This document shows, one piece after another, positions 1 through 8,352 of a stretch of 64,000 nucleotides of DNA. Numbering within the stretch: the stretch's first letter is position 1; each line of letters opens with the position of its first letter. The stretch spans positions 1-64,000 of the forward strand of contig CAWJNK010000001.1 in NCBI GenBank assembly GCA_963844205.1, read 5' to 3'. Under the pieces are notes generated by a model, which had not been told where the DNA came from, did no database searches, and saw nothing but the letters and a program-made list of their open reading frames with translations. The DNA is from DASSUW01 sp963844205 (GTDB taxonomy: Bacteria; Actinomycetota; Thermoleophilia; Solirubrobacterales; Solirubrobacteraceae). A program made the translations under genes and the position numbers.

Positions 1-2
1 TC

Positions 3-41
3 GCCTACCTGCGCCACAGGCTTGACCAGGCCGGCCAGTGA
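3..41 (+). CDS. 3' end of a truncated CDS at the window edge
   Basis: One reading frame is open from the window edge and ends at a TGA at 39-41, giving the tail AYLRHRLDQAGQ. The composition is plausible for the end of a helical protein, but twelve residues are too few to assign a family or to prove that this is coding. The next gene lies on the opposite strand and ends at 154, so the two would be convergent. Confidence 0.3.
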   Translation, partial: AYLRHRLDQAGQ

Positions 42-153
42 CTGCTGCAACGAGGCAGACACGAGAGCGCGCCGTCCGTTCGGACGAGTGGCCGCGCGAA
101 GCGGCACTCAGCCACCGGCGACGTGGCCGCCGGCTGGGGGTGCATGGACGGAC

Positions 154-732
154 TCAGACATGCACGGTGGGCCGGTAGATGAGCTCTTGGATGTTGCCGT
201 CGAGCGTCCGGCGCTCGATCAGCTCGAGGTCGAAGTCGGCCGCACCCTGGAAGATCGGGTCCAGCCCGGTCTGACCGGTGATCACAGGGAAGAGCGTCAC
301 CTGGACGCGGTCGACCAGACCGGCGGCCATCAGCGCCCGGTTCATCGACAGGCTGCCGTGCGAGCGCAACGGCACCTCGGACTCCTGCTTGAGCCGGGCG
401 ACGACATCGACGGCGTCACCGGTAACGACGGTCGCGTTAGGCCAGTCGAGGGGTCCTTCCAGTGTCGTCGACACCACCGTTGCCGGCAGGCTCCTCATCC
501 GCGTGACCCACGGGTCACGCACCTCGGACTCCTCGGTGCTCGAGGCCAGCATCCGCGCGAACGCCCGATACGTGTTGGCCCCGAAGACCATCCGCTGCTC
601 CTCGCCGTACAAGGCGAGGCGGTGGTCGAGCAGCTCTGGGCCTTGCTTGCCCCAGTAGCCGGTCCAGTTGCCACTGGCGGCGCCGAAGCCGTCGAGGCTG
701 GAAAAGACGTCGAATGTGTAGGTAGCGGTCAT
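154..732 (-). CDS. Dihydrofolate reductase family protein (RibD C-terminal-like)
   Basis: A 192-residue cytoplasmic reductase of the RibD-C/DHFR-like superfamily, which binds NADPH; members are often stand-alone reductases of unknown substrate. Visible signs are the N-terminal strand and 'SLDGF' segment (residues about 10-15), the G-A-N-T-Y 'gatekeeper' segment near residue 50, and the 'SHGSLSMNRALMAAGLVD' stretch followed by 'VTLFPVITG', which matches the family's nucleotide-binding C-terminal half. The start at 732 is chosen because GAGGAGAG lies just upstream; a further in-frame Met 17 codons upstream has no ribosome site. The length is normal for the family. It stands alone in an accessory region, so the substrate cannot be inferred. 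Confidence 0.85.
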   Translation of the reverse strand: MTATYTFDVFSSLDGFGAASGNWTGYWGKQGPELLDHRLALYGEEQRMVFGANTYRAFARMLASSTEESEVRDPWVTRMRSLPATVVSTTLEGPLDWPNATVVTGDAVDVVARLKQESEVPLRSHGSLSMNRALMAAGLVDRVQVTLFPVITGQTGLDPIFQGAADFDLELIERRTLDGNIQELIYRPTVHV

Positions 733-1127
733 GATGCTCTCCTCGAGTGCGGTTGATCGCGTGTTTGGGTTACAGACCGGCAACCACGGCGAGACTCATC
801 GCCGTCGGACCCGGATGCGGCCCAGGACCCGACCACGGCCAGGACGCTGGCGTCGTCGGCAACACGGCGGGCGGGAAAAGAGCCTGGCACGCCGGATCCA
901 CAGGTCGTGACTGTTCTCCGCGCTGTCGTTCGTCGCGCATTGCGGTAGTGCGACAGGCACTCAAGATGCCGCCTCTCCACGACGCGACAATCTGCGCCGA
1001 CGGCCGACAGCATGCCCACTCGACGCGATTGCCGGCTCGGTCCTTGTCTCGTGCGAGATCGTGACGGATCGCGACCGCGGCTCGCTAGCGCCGCGCGGCG
1101 CTCACGGGCGTGCGCGCTACGCTGGGG

Positions 1128-1199
1128 GTGTCAGACAGCGATGGCAACCTGAGGGCGAGACCTTCATCTGAACGTCCCCTTCCCGCGAAAGCCGCCTGA
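1128..1199 (+). CDS. Possible 23-aa leaderless ORF or gene remnant
   Basis: TACGCT at 1118-1123 followed four bases later by GTG matches the leaderless start pattern seen before many genes of this window. The frame gives a short Arg/Pro/Ser-rich peptide ending at TGA 1197-1199, followed by a hairpin. It may be the surviving 5' end of a lost gene. No family is recognised. Confidence 0.2.
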   Translation: MSDSDGNLRARPSSERPLPAKAA

Positions 1200-1215
1200 T
1201 CTTCTGATGGCCGAG

Positions 1216-1235
1216 AGTCCACCTGCGGGTGGGCT
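1216..1235. terminator. Hairpin, possible terminator
   Basis: AGTCCACC and GGTGGGCT can pair over 8 bp (one G-U) around a TGCG loop. A short TTT overlaps the right foot on the plus strand. It lies between the small ORF and the convergent gene ending at 1278, so it could serve either strand. Confidence 0.4.
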
Positions 1236-1277
1236 TTCCGCGTTAACTGGCCCGCAGTGGCTCCGGCGGGCGCCGGA

Positions 1278-2117
1278 TCAGGGCAGGATGTCGTTCAGCG
1301 TCGCCGTGAAGCGCTCGCCCGACTCCTCGAGCTCGCCCTCGATGTGCAGGCGCGCCGGGCCGGTCTCGGTCCACAGCTCGAGGAAGTAGGCCCAGCCCGG
1401 CATGTCCGGGTCGTCGGATTTGGCGATCGTCTCGACCCGGTAGATCTCGCGTGGCGGCAGCACCAACGACTCGGGGCAGTCGTCCTCGACGCGACGGCGC
1501 AGGTCCTCGATTTCGAGGCGGTCGCGAGACATGACGCGGAGCTCCTCGTAGTCGCCGTCCACGACGAGTTCGACGATGCTCTCGAGTGCCCGGTACATCG
1601 GGTCGGGCATCAGCTCGAGCCCTTCAGGAATCTCCTCCGGCCCGCCCAACTCGTAGCTCGGCGTCAGGCTGAGCCGGTTGTAGAAGTAGTCCTCGCACGC
1701 CGCGCGCGCCTGGCGGCGGATGCCCTTGGACAACCCCGCGGCGCCGAGCGCGAAGACCCCCGCCTCGATCGCTTCCTCGAGCGTCCCGTGGCGGCGCGTC
1801 ACCTGCGCGGTGACCGCGCGACCGTGTTCGGTGTCGCGCGCCGTCGATGAGCCGTCCATCAGAATCGAGGGAGCATCGTGGCGGCTGTAGCCCGCGCAGG
1901 CCCGCACCGCGGAGTGAAGGACGATGAGGTGGTCGCCCATTACGCCGGCGCGGGTGAGGCGTCGCCGGGCGTCATCCGGATCGACCAGCTCGTCGAAGGC
2001 CTGGTAGTAGCGCCGCCACGACCCCCATCCTACGAACGCAGAACGACCTCCGTCGCGTCTGACGACGATTCGAAAGCCGCAGTGCCTGGGCGGGTGGAGA
2101 GTGCGCCGTTCGCGCAA
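1278..2117 (-). CDS. Hypothetical protein with a DUF7668-like C-terminus
   Basis: No confident family for the whole protein. The C-terminal ~100 residues (an 'ALESIVELVVDGDYEEL' helix, then a PP-R-E-I-Y strand and a 'GWAYFLELWTETGPARLHIE' sheet region) resemble small DUF7668-type domains, a loose match from memory. The preceding part is helical and charged. The 5' end is unclear: the farthest start is a TTG at 2117 that lies inside a 60-bp repeat, and the first ATG is at 1940 (leaving 220 aa); neither has a ribosome site. The residues between these two starts still look protein-like, so the gene may have lost its true 5' end where the repeat begins. Confidence 0.55.
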   Translation of the reverse strand: MRERRTLHPPRHCGFRIVVRRDGGRSAFVGWGSWRRYYQAFDELVDPDDARRRLTRAGVMGDHLIVLHSAVRACAGYSRHDAPSILMDGSSTARDTEHGRAVTAQVTRRHGTLEEAIEAGVFALGAAGLSKGIRRQARAACEDYFYNRLSLTPSYELGGPEEIPEGLELMPDPMYRALESIVELVVDGDYEELRVMSRDRLEIEDLRRRVEDDCPESLVLPPREIYRVETIAKSDDPDMPGWAYFLELWTETGPARLHIEGELEESGERFTATLNDILP

Positions 2118-2170
2118 AGCGCAACTCCGCGCCGGAGGCGCTCGAGTGCTCCTGGCAGGCGAAAGCAGCA
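2111..2170 (+). repeat. 60-bp dispersed repeat, copy 1
   Basis: Matches 7123-7182 at about 53 of 60 positions without gaps. Both copies keep a GCGCC-NGA-GGCGC inverted repeat in the middle, with the loop base differing. Each copy lies upstream of an MDR-type oxidoreductase gene in the same orientation (about 290 bp and 34 bp before the starts). It is not coding in any obvious conserved frame. Confidence 0.7.
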
Positions 2171-2459
2171 GTCAGCGGCGACCGCGCGAGTTCCACGCGA
2201 TGAGCGCCTCGGCCGCTCGGCGGTCACGTTCCGGTCGGTCGTCAAGGCCCATATCCATCGTCCACCTTCGTGCGGGATACTGCGCCAGCCACTGCACGTC
2301 GCCGCCGCGGCCGAGGTCGCTGAGTATCGCTGGCATCTGCGGCTGTCGGGAAAGATTCGTCGGTGTGGAAAGCTCCGATGGCGACGACGAGGCGCGCTGG
2401 ATGGTCGCGATCGGCCGTCCGCAGGAGGCATAACCGGACCAGCCACAGGGAGGTCCTGG
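2171..2459. other. Upstream region of the MDR gene with a possible antisense remnant
   Basis: No complete gene is seen. On the minus strand a frame ending at 2172 gives a 54-residue, fairly protein-like stretch (Trp/Arg/Asp-rich) without a ribosome site; it could be the tail of a lost gene. A ribosome site for the next gene (AGGGAGG) is at about 2447-2453. Confidence 0.35.
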
Positions 2460-3377
2460 ATGAAGGCGATTGTGGTGACGGACGAGGCTGCGGGAACGGC
2501 CGGGATGACGCTGGTCGAGCGGCCCGAGCCGCCGCCGGCGATAAACGACGTCATCGTTGAGATTCATGCGTCGGGATTCGTCCCGACTGAGATGGCGTGG
2601 CCCTCGACCTGGACCGATCGCCGCGACCGTGACCGAACACCGTCGATCCCTGGGCACGAGCTGGCCGGAGTGGTCAGCGTCCTCGGGTACGGCACAACGG
2701 GGGTGTCGGTGGGACAGCGGGTGTTCGGCCTCGCGGACTGGCATCGCGACGGCACCCTGGCGGAGTACGTCGCGATCGAGGCACGCAACCTCGCGCCGCT
2801 GCCGGGCGACATCGAGTTCACCGTCGGCGCGAGCCTGCCAATCTCCGGCCTGACCGCGTGGCAGGGCCTGTTCGACCACGGCCACCTTCAGGCGGGGCAG
2901 AGCGTCCTCGCGCACGGCGCGGCCGGCGCAGTCGGGACGATGGTGACGCAACTCGCACGTGAGGCCGGTGCCTACGTCATCGGCACCGGGCGCGCCGCCG
3001 ACCGCCAGAAGGCGCTCGACTTCGGCGCGCAGGAGTTCGTCGATCTGGAGAACGACGCCCTGGAAGACGTCGGCGGCGTCGACCTGGTCTTCGACGTCAT
3101 CGGCGGAGACATCCAGAAGCGGTCCGCAAGCCTGATCCGGGCCGGAGGAACCCTGGTGACCGTCGTAGGGCCGCCCGAGGCGCGGCCCGCCGACGGCCTG
3201 GCAGTCGACTTCGTCGTCGAGTCCGATCGCGCCCAACTGAGTGAGATCGTCCAGCGGGTACGGGACGGACGGCTGCGGACCAACATCGGCAACGTCGCGA
3301 CCCTCGACGATGCCGTCGCCGCCCTCAACCCGACCGAGCGGATCAAGGGGAAGACGATCATCCGCGTTCGCCCGTGA
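2460..3377 (+). CDS. NADP-dependent oxidoreductase, quinone-reductase-like MDR family
   Basis: A 305-residue zinc-independent medium-chain dehydrogenase/reductase. The N-terminal GroES-like fold covers about residues 1-120 ('PGHELAGVVSVLGYGTTGV' near 63-81), followed by a Rossmann fold with the NADP-binding 'AHGAAGAVGTMVTQLA' loop (about 144-159). The glycine pattern AxGxxG is of the quinone oxidoreductase type, and no zinc-ligand cysteines are present. The ATG at 2460 follows AGGGAGG at good spacing; the frame is open further upstream but that part is not protein-like. It likely reduces a quinone or enone with NADPH. It is preceded by the 60-bp repeat and followed by an integrase relic, so it may have arrived by transfer. 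Confidence 0.9.
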   Translation: MKAIVVTDEAAGTAGMTLVERPEPPPAINDVIVEIHASGFVPTEMAWPSTWTDRRDRDRTPSIPGHELAGVVSVLGYGTTGVSVGQRVFGLADWHRDGTLAEYVAIEARNLAPLPGDIEFTVGASLPISGLTAWQGLFDHGHLQAGQSVLAHGAAGAVGTMVTQLAREAGAYVIGTGRAADRQKALDFGAQEFVDLENDALEDVGGVDLVFDVIGGDIQKRSASLIRAGGTLVTVVGPPEARPADGLAVDFVVESDRAQLSEIVQRVRDGRLRTNIGNVATLDDAVAALNPTERIKGKTIIRVRP

Positions 3378-3509
3378 GGACTCGGGGACACCGAGCCGTT
3401 CCGCGGTCCCCCGGCTCGCCTTCGCGATGACTCCGATCTCTCGTGGCTTCGGCGGGCGCTGCCGCGACGACGTCCATCCGTCGCGGATCCCGCCGGGTCA
3501 GTACAGAGG

Positions 3510-3968
3510 GTGAGCACCCGGCAGCTCCTTCGAGGCAGGCGCGATAGTCCGGTGGATTGGCGAGTGGCTGTCGCTTCGTCGCCGGAGCGGCAGCGGCGTC
3601 TCGGTTGGGAGGAGCTGCACCCCTGGCTCGAGCAACGGCTCCAGCTGCCGGTCGGGCCACTGTTCTGCGTCATCAACGGTCGCACACGCGGCCGGCACTG
3701 GTCGAGCGCCGCCGCCCGCGCGGAGCTGCGCAGGACCGCCGTCCAGGCGTCCGGCGGCGCTTCGCGCCGCACCAGCTCCGGCATGCTCACGCAGTCGAGC
3801 TCGGCCCGAGCGGGCGTGCCCCTGATCGTCATTCAGCGCCAAGTGGGCCACAGCAATCTCGGCATCACGTCCCTGTACCTGCAGGGCATCGACAACGCAG
3901 AGATCATCGAGACCGTCCATGCGCGCCGCCAGCCGATGATCCCAGTCAGCACATCCCTTACGCGCTAA
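3510..3968 (+). pseudogene. Tyrosine recombinase (phage-type integrase) catalytic domain, two frameshifts
   Basis: Only the C-terminal catalytic half of a tyrosine recombinase remains. From about 3597 the main frame reads 'LPVGPLFCVINGRTRGRHW', typical of actinobacterial integrases. The HxLRH catalytic block ('RRRFAPHQLRHAHAVEL') is in the next frame (about 3748-3803). The main frame resumes with 'GVPLIVIQRQVGHSNLGIT' and the nucleophile segment 'SLYLQG', ending 'IIETVHARRQPMIPV'. The two shifts lie near 3740-3748 and at about 3803 (one extra G). The N-terminal core-binding domain is absent. It is therefore inactive. A second fragment of the same protein end lies antisense at 11438-11506. Confidence 0.85.
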
Positions 3969-4009
3969 CCGCCTGGTCAGACGCTGCTCGTCTCGCGAAG
4001 GAGAAGCGG

Positions 4010-4441
4010 GTGCGAGCGCCGGTCATACTTCCCCCGGTGTCCGCGCCGCTGATCGAGTTTCCGGCCGACGATCCCAATCGCGCCCGCCGGTTCTGGAACG
4101 GAGTCCTCGGGGTCACGCTCGCGCCACGACCCGCCGCGGCCGGATCCGGGTGGCAGAGCGACACCGACAACCTGCGCCTCGGAGTCCACGAGCGCGGACT
4201 GGGCCCCGGCGACACCGCCTCCCTGCCCTACTTCACCGTCGCCGACATAGCCACGACACTCGAGCGCGTCCACGAGCTCGGCGGCTCGATTATCCACCCC
4301 GGCGATCGCTGGGCCGTGTGCCGAGACTCGGAGGGCAGCCCGTTCGCGCTGGCCGCCGCGCCCGCAGCCGGTGAATCACATCGGCACGACCGCTGCTCGC
4401 GCATAGCAGGAGCGCCACGGCCCGCGGGTGGTCCTGCGTAG
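4010..4441 (+). CDS. VOC (glyoxalase/bleomycin-resistance fold) protein
   Basis: A 143-residue protein of the vicinal-oxygen-chelate fold. The beta-alpha-beta module opens with 'PLIEFPADDPNRARRFW', where the F-x-A-x-D-P...A-x-x-F-W pattern is characteristic, and the second half carries 'LPYFTVADIATTLERV' followed by 'D..GSPFALA', the usual last strand with a metal-ligand position. Members are metal-dependent lyases, dioxygenases or drug-binding proteins; the substrate is not evident. The GTG at 4010 follows AAGGAG at proper spacing. The last ~25 residues are Arg/Gly-rich and not conserved-looking, so the natural C-terminus may have been replaced by read-through. Confidence 0.8.
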   Translation: MRAPVILPPVSAPLIEFPADDPNRARRFWNGVLGVTLAPRPAAAGSGWQSDTDNLRLGVHERGLGPGDTASLPYFTVADIATTLERVHELGGSIIHPGDRWAVCRDSEGSPFALAAAPAAGESHRHDRCSRIAGAPRPAGGPA

Positions 4442-4566
4442 TCGAGGCGCGTCTGCGGCCGCGGAGTCGAGCGAGTCGAGGCGGGACGCGTGTGGCTCGT
4501 TGGAGCCAGGCGCTGCACGCACTCTGCGGACTAGGATGGTGGTCGGAGTCGAGAAGGGAGTGCGTG

Positions 4567-6045
4567 ATGGCACCGCACGATGAGCTCGAGCAGGCGACGG
4601 CGGCTGAGCTGGCGGGCCGGATCAGGCGTGGCGAGGTGTCTGCTGTGGAGGTGATGGACGCCGCGATCGCTCGCATCGAGGCCGACAACGAGCGGCTGAA
4701 CGCGTTCGTGCACCTCGATCTCGAGCAGGCGCGCGAGCGTGCGCGGGAGGCGGACCGTGTGGTCGCATCTGGCGCGGAGCTCGGGCCGCTGCACGGAGTT
4801 CCGACGGCGATGAAGGATTTGTTCGACTTCAAGCCCGGCTGGCCCACGACGTTCGGCGGCGTGCGTGCACTCGAGGACTTCGTGCCCGACTTCTACTGCG
4901 CGTGGGCCGAGCGCATGGAGCGCGCGGGCGCGATCATCGTCGGCAAGACCAACAGCCCTGTGATGGGCTTCCGCGGCACTTGCGACAACCCGCTGTTCGG
5001 TCCGAGCCGCAACCCGTTCGATACCTCGCGCAACACAGGCGGATCCTCGGGTGGCAGCGCGGCGGCGGTCGCGGCGGGCCTGGTGCCGGTCGCCGAGGGG
5101 ACCGACGGCGGCGGTTCGATCCGGATCCCGGCCTCGTGGTGCGGCATCTACGGCTACAAGCAGTCGTTCGGCCGGGTTCCGTACGTCGCGCGCCCGAACG
5201 CGTTCACCGGGCTCCACCCCTTCCTGTTCGAGGGTACGCTCGCCCGCACGGTCGAGGATGCCGCGCTCGTCACCCAGGCGCTCGCGGGCTATGACGCGCG
5301 CGACCCGTTCGCGCTCGACGAGCAGCCGGTCCTAACCGAGTCGCTGCGCCGCTCGATCCGCGGCTGGACGATCGCGTACAGCCCCGACTTCGACGTCTTC
5401 CCGGTGGCCCCCGAGGTCGCCACCATCGTGCAAGACGCGGTACGCGCCTTCGAGGACGCCGGCGCGCGCGTCGAGGAGGTGAAGCTCGGGATCGACCGCG
5501 ATCAGCGCGAGCTCAGCGACCTGTGGTGCCGGCTGATCATCCCGATCAACATCGCCACCTTCGAAAACTTCAAGCGCGGGGGCCTCGACCTGATGGCCGA
5601 TCACCGCGAGGACTTCCCGCCGGAGTACCTGCGCTGGGTCGACGAGGGCTACGAGCTTCGAACCGCGGACCTGATGCGCGACGAGGAGCTTCGCAGCGAG
5701 ATCTACGACGCGATCCAGCGCGTCCTCGACGACCACCAGCTGCTCGTCACGCCCACGCTCGCCTGCCTGCCGGTCGAGAACGCCACCGACGGCAACACCA
5801 AGGGCCCAACCGAGATCAACGGCATCGAGGTCGATCCGCTGATCGGCTGGTGCCTGACCTATCCGGTCAACTTCTCCGGGCACCCCGCGGCCTCGATCCC
5901 GGCGGGCATGGCCGAAGGCGGCCTGCCCGTCGGCATGCAGATCATCGGCCGCCGCTACGCCGACGCCGACGTCCTCACGGCAAGCGCCGTCTTCGAGCGC
6001 CTGCGCCCGTGGCGCGACAGCTACCGCCTGGCCACACCGGGCTAA
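4567..6045 (+). CDS. Amidase signature family hydrolase
   Basis: A 492-residue amidase with the complete Ser-cisSer-Lys triad: Lys83 in 'PTAMKDLFD', cis-Ser160 in 'NTGGSSGGSAAAV' and nucleophile Ser184 in 'TDGGGSIRIPAS'. The family hydrolyses amide bonds through an acyl-serine intermediate in the cytoplasm. It is not GatA: a separate GatA is encoded at 59733-61151 within gatCAB, and this protein differs in its C-terminal half, where family members bind diverse amides (6-aminohexanoate-dimer or aryl-amide hydrolases are examples). The ATG at 4567 follows GAAGGGAG. It is monocistronic, and the substrate is unknown. Confidence 0.9.
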   Translation: MAPHDELEQATAAELAGRIRRGEVSAVEVMDAAIARIEADNERLNAFVHLDLEQARERAREADRVVASGAELGPLHGVPTAMKDLFDFKPGWPTTFGGVRALEDFVPDFYCAWAERMERAGAIIVGKTNSPVMGFRGTCDNPLFGPSRNPFDTSRNTGGSSGGSAAAVAAGLVPVAEGTDGGGSIRIPASWCGIYGYKQSFGRVPYVARPNAFTGLHPFLFEGTLARTVEDAALVTQALAGYDARDPFALDEQPVLTESLRRSIRGWTIAYSPDFDVFPVAPEVATIVQDAVRAFEDAGARVEEVKLGIDRDQRELSDLWCRLIIPINIATFENFKRGGLDLMADHREDFPPEYLRWVDEGYELRTADLMRDEELRSEIYDAIQRVLDDHQLLVTPTLACLPVENATDGNTKGPTEINGIEVDPLIGWCLTYPVNFSGHPAASIPAGMAEGGLPVGMQIIGRRYADADVLTASAVFERLRPWRDSYRLATPG

Positions 6046-6373
6046 CCGAGAGCACGGCGCCGGTCACGCCGCACCGGGGCCGGGCAGTGGCGGTGTGTCG
6101 AGCTCGACCCGTCGCGGCGCGGCCTGACGGGAGCAAAGGCACCGCTCGTCGCGGCCAACACTGCCGCTGGACTCCTCGTCCTCGCGCTAAGCAGCACTCA
6201 CGCGTCGCCTTCGCTGAGTAGCGGAGCCAGGCGAATAGGAGCAGTGCGCTAGACGCTGTCGGAGCGCGACGAGGCGAGTGTCGAGTTGCATGGCTCGCAG
6301 CAATTACGACTGAGAGAGCGCCCCGTCGCCGCTCAGGCTGCGGAAGGAGCCACGGCTGAGCATGGCGAACTGA
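6046..6373. other. Intergenic region, nothing assignable
   Basis: No open frame with protein-like composition and no repeat shared with the rest of the window was found. A GGAAGGAG-like ribosome site at about 6341-6348 precedes a three-codon ATG frame (6362-6373) that stops just before the GTG of the next gene, possibly a minute leader. Confidence 0.5.
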
Positions 6374-6988
6374 GTGGCAGGGCAATCCGTGAATGAGCCG
6401 GCGGACATTCAACGCGCTCAGGATCCGGCGAAGGCGCGGGATGTGCCGCTTGCCGAGTTCACGGCCTTGCGCGCAGAAATCGTGAGCCGCATCACCCTCC
6501 AGGCCGCGCTCGTCGGCATCGGCCTGACCGCGTTAGGCGTGATCCTGGGTCTGGTCGTCAAAAAAGACGGCGACCAGCGACTGCTTATGGCGATCCCACC
6601 ACTTGCCTTGGTCGTGAACCTTCTTTACTCGGCCGAGACGTATCGCATGAGCGAGCTTGGTACATACGTCAGGACGCGGCTGTGGCCCTACCTGCGTGAC
6701 TCCGCCGACCCATCTCTCGACTCTTGGGAGGGCTATCTCGCGGATCGGAGGAAGAGCCTCTGGAGACTTCCGCTTATAGCGCTGGTCGATATCCCGGCAA
6801 TGGGTCTTTTCTGCACGTCGAGCGTCGCGGCGATGATCCTCGTCGACGACGTCAGCAACACGCTGCGCTGGGTCGGCTGGGTCCTCGCCGTCGTGTCCGT
6901 GTTGGCGCCGGCGTTCCTAGGGGCACGGGTAATCATCGCTGCGCGTGAGCCGGAATGTCCGGTAAGGCGGGCGCCGCTTCCTCGTTGA
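6374..6988 (+). CDS. Four-helix membrane protein of unknown function
   Basis: A protein of 204 residues (GTG 6374) or 199 (GTG 6389). No family is recognised. Hydrophobic segments are visible at about 40-62, 70-92, 130-158 and 165-188. Between the second and third lies a soluble, aromatic loop ('YVRTRLWPYLRDSADPSLDSWEGYL') that is probably cytoplasmic or peripheral. The N-terminus is polar with no signal peptide. It stands alone between an amidase and an MDR oxidoreductase, so context gives no role. The last residues run into low-complexity Arg/Pro sequence and may not be native. Confidence 0.7.
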   Translation: MAGQSVNEPADIQRAQDPAKARDVPLAEFTALRAEIVSRITLQAALVGIGLTALGVILGLVVKKDGDQRLLMAIPPLALVVNLLYSAETYRMSELGTYVRTRLWPYLRDSADPSLDSWEGYLADRRKSLWRLPLIALVDIPAMGLFCTSSVAAMILVDDVSNTLRWVGWVLAVVSVLAPAFLGARVIIAAREPECPVRRAPLPR

Positions 6989-7122
6989 CATTCAGAGGGC
7001 TTGTGGATATCGAGGCCGCCGTCGCCGACGGGAATCGGGCCGCCAGATGGCCGTGCGAACTCGTCACGGGATGGGGGACTCGCTGGCGTGCAAGGTGTGG
7101 ACGGGCGCGGCGTTGTGCAAAT

Positions 7123-7182
7123 CGCGCAGAGCGCAACTCCGCGCCCGAGGCGCTGGAGTGCTCTTGGCAGGCGATAGCGGCG
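7123..7182 (+). repeat. 60-bp dispersed repeat, copy 2
   Basis: Partner of 2111-2170 (see there). Here it ends 33 bp before the GTG of the second MDR gene and just before that gene's -10 motif. Confidence 0.7.
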
Positions 7183-7203
7183 ACGCAGAATGGCACGACC
7201 GTT

Positions 7204-7209
7204 TAGCGT
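7204..7209 (+). promoter_or_regulatory. -10 element TAGCGT for a leaderless MDR mRNA
   Basis: TAGCGT ends six bases before the GTG at 7216, and there is no Shine-Dalgarno sequence. This is the spacing expected when transcription starts at or next to the start codon. Confidence 0.5.
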
Positions 7210-7215
7210 GGGCGC

Positions 7216-8193
7216 GTGCTCGCAGCTTGGTATGAGCGGCCGGGGCCCGCGGCGGAGGTGTTTGAGGTCGGCGAGATGGCTGACCCCGAGCCGGGTTCGG
7301 GCGAGGTTCGCGTCCGGGTGGCGGTCTCGGGCGTCAATCCGGGCGACACGAAGAAGCGCGGCGACTGGGTCGGCTACGGCATGCCCTATCCGAGGGTGAT
7401 CCCGCACAGCGACGGCGCGGGGGTCATCGACGCGGTCGGCGACGGAGTCGACCCTGCTCGCATCGGAGAGCGCGTCTGGGTCTACGGGGCCCAGTCGTAC
7501 CGTGCCTTGGGCACCGCCGCGCAGCTCACCGTGGTGCCGGCCGACCAAGCGGTCGTGCTCCCCCGCGACGTCAGCGACGAGATGGGCGCGTGTCTGGGCA
7601 TCCCCGGCATGACCGCCCATCGCGCCGTCTTCGGCGACGGGCCGGTCGAAGGCACGACGGTCCTCGTCCATGGCGTGCTCGGGGGCGTCGGATCGATCGC
7701 GGCGCAGCTCGGGGCATGGCGCGGCGCGGCGGTGATCGGGACGGTGCGGCGTAGCGCCGACCTGACGCAGGGCGACGAGGCGCTCGCGCACCGCGTCGCG
7801 CTGGACGACGCCGACCCCGTCGCGGCGATCCGGGCGCTCGCTCCCGAGGGGGTGGATCGCATCGTCGAGGTCTCGTTCTCGGACAACGCCGACCTCGACG
7901 CCGCGGTGGCTGCACCCGATGCGGTGATCGCCGCGTACGCGACACGCGACCCCCGGCCCACCTTCGACTTCTGGCCGATGCTCTTCGCCAACCTGACCAT
8001 CCGGCTCCTGGGCAGCGACGACTTCCCGGCAGCCGCCAAGTATCAAGCAGCAGCGGATCTCACTGCCGCGGCGCAACAGCGGGCACTTCGCATCCCTATC
8101 GGCGAGCCGCTGCCACTTGCCCGCATCGCCGACGCTCACGACATGGTCGACGCCGGAGCGCGCGAGCGCGTCGTCCTGTCGATCCCCGGCTGA
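7216..8193 (+). CDS. NADPH:quinone reductase-like MDR oxidoreductase
   Basis: A 325-residue medium-chain dehydrogenase/reductase without zinc ligands. The N-terminal catalytic fold includes 'SGVNPGDTKKRGDW' and 'VIPHSDGAGVIDAVGDGV' (about 55-72). The NADP loop is 'VHGVLGGVGSIAAQLG' (about 155-170), the AxxGxVG pattern of quinone reductases, followed by the Arg-rich 'TVRRSADL' that fits NADPH preference. It probably reduces quinones or electrophilic enones. It is only distantly similar to the MDR protein at 2460-3377, yet both follow the same 60-bp repeat. The start is a leaderless GTG. Confidence 0.88.
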   Translation: MLAAWYERPGPAAEVFEVGEMADPEPGSGEVRVRVAVSGVNPGDTKKRGDWVGYGMPYPRVIPHSDGAGVIDAVGDGVDPARIGERVWVYGAQSYRALGTAAQLTVVPADQAVVLPRDVSDEMGACLGIPGMTAHRAVFGDGPVEGTTVLVHGVLGGVGSIAAQLGAWRGAAVIGTVRRSADLTQGDEALAHRVALDDADPVAAIRALAPEGVDRIVEVSFSDNADLDAAVAAPDAVIAAYATRDPRPTFDFWPMLFANLTIRLLGSDDFPAAAKYQAAADLTAAAQQRALRIPIGEPLPLARIADAHDMVDAGARERVVLSIPG

Positions 8194-8352
8194 GGGCTTC
8201 AGCGCGCGCCACCGTCGGCGTCGACTGCTGCTTGCACCTGGAGGGAGCAGCGTAGTGCCGCGTACCGCGCTCCCACCGGCCTGATCGCGCGCGGCAGTCC
8301 TCCTGCACTGACACCGAGCCCGCCTGCAAGGGCGATACTGGAGTGCGTGGGC

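Larger units (their letters stand above)
733..1277. other. 545-bp gap without a convincing long gene
   Basis: No frame here has protein-like composition over a useful length. Two small items are listed separately: a 23-codon ORF behind a promoter-like motif (1118-1199) and a hairpin (1216-1235). The rest is probably divergent promoter DNA of the reductase gene and decayed sequence. Confidence 0.5.

Noticed and set aside
4567..6045. Second gatA
   Set aside because: It shares only the amidase signature and triad. It is not linked to gatB or gatC, and a proper gatA sits in the gatCAB operon.
2111..7182. Integron attC sites
   Set aside because: The 60-bp repeats have inverted segments but lack paired RYYYAAC/GTTRRRY core sites, and no integron integrase is seen.
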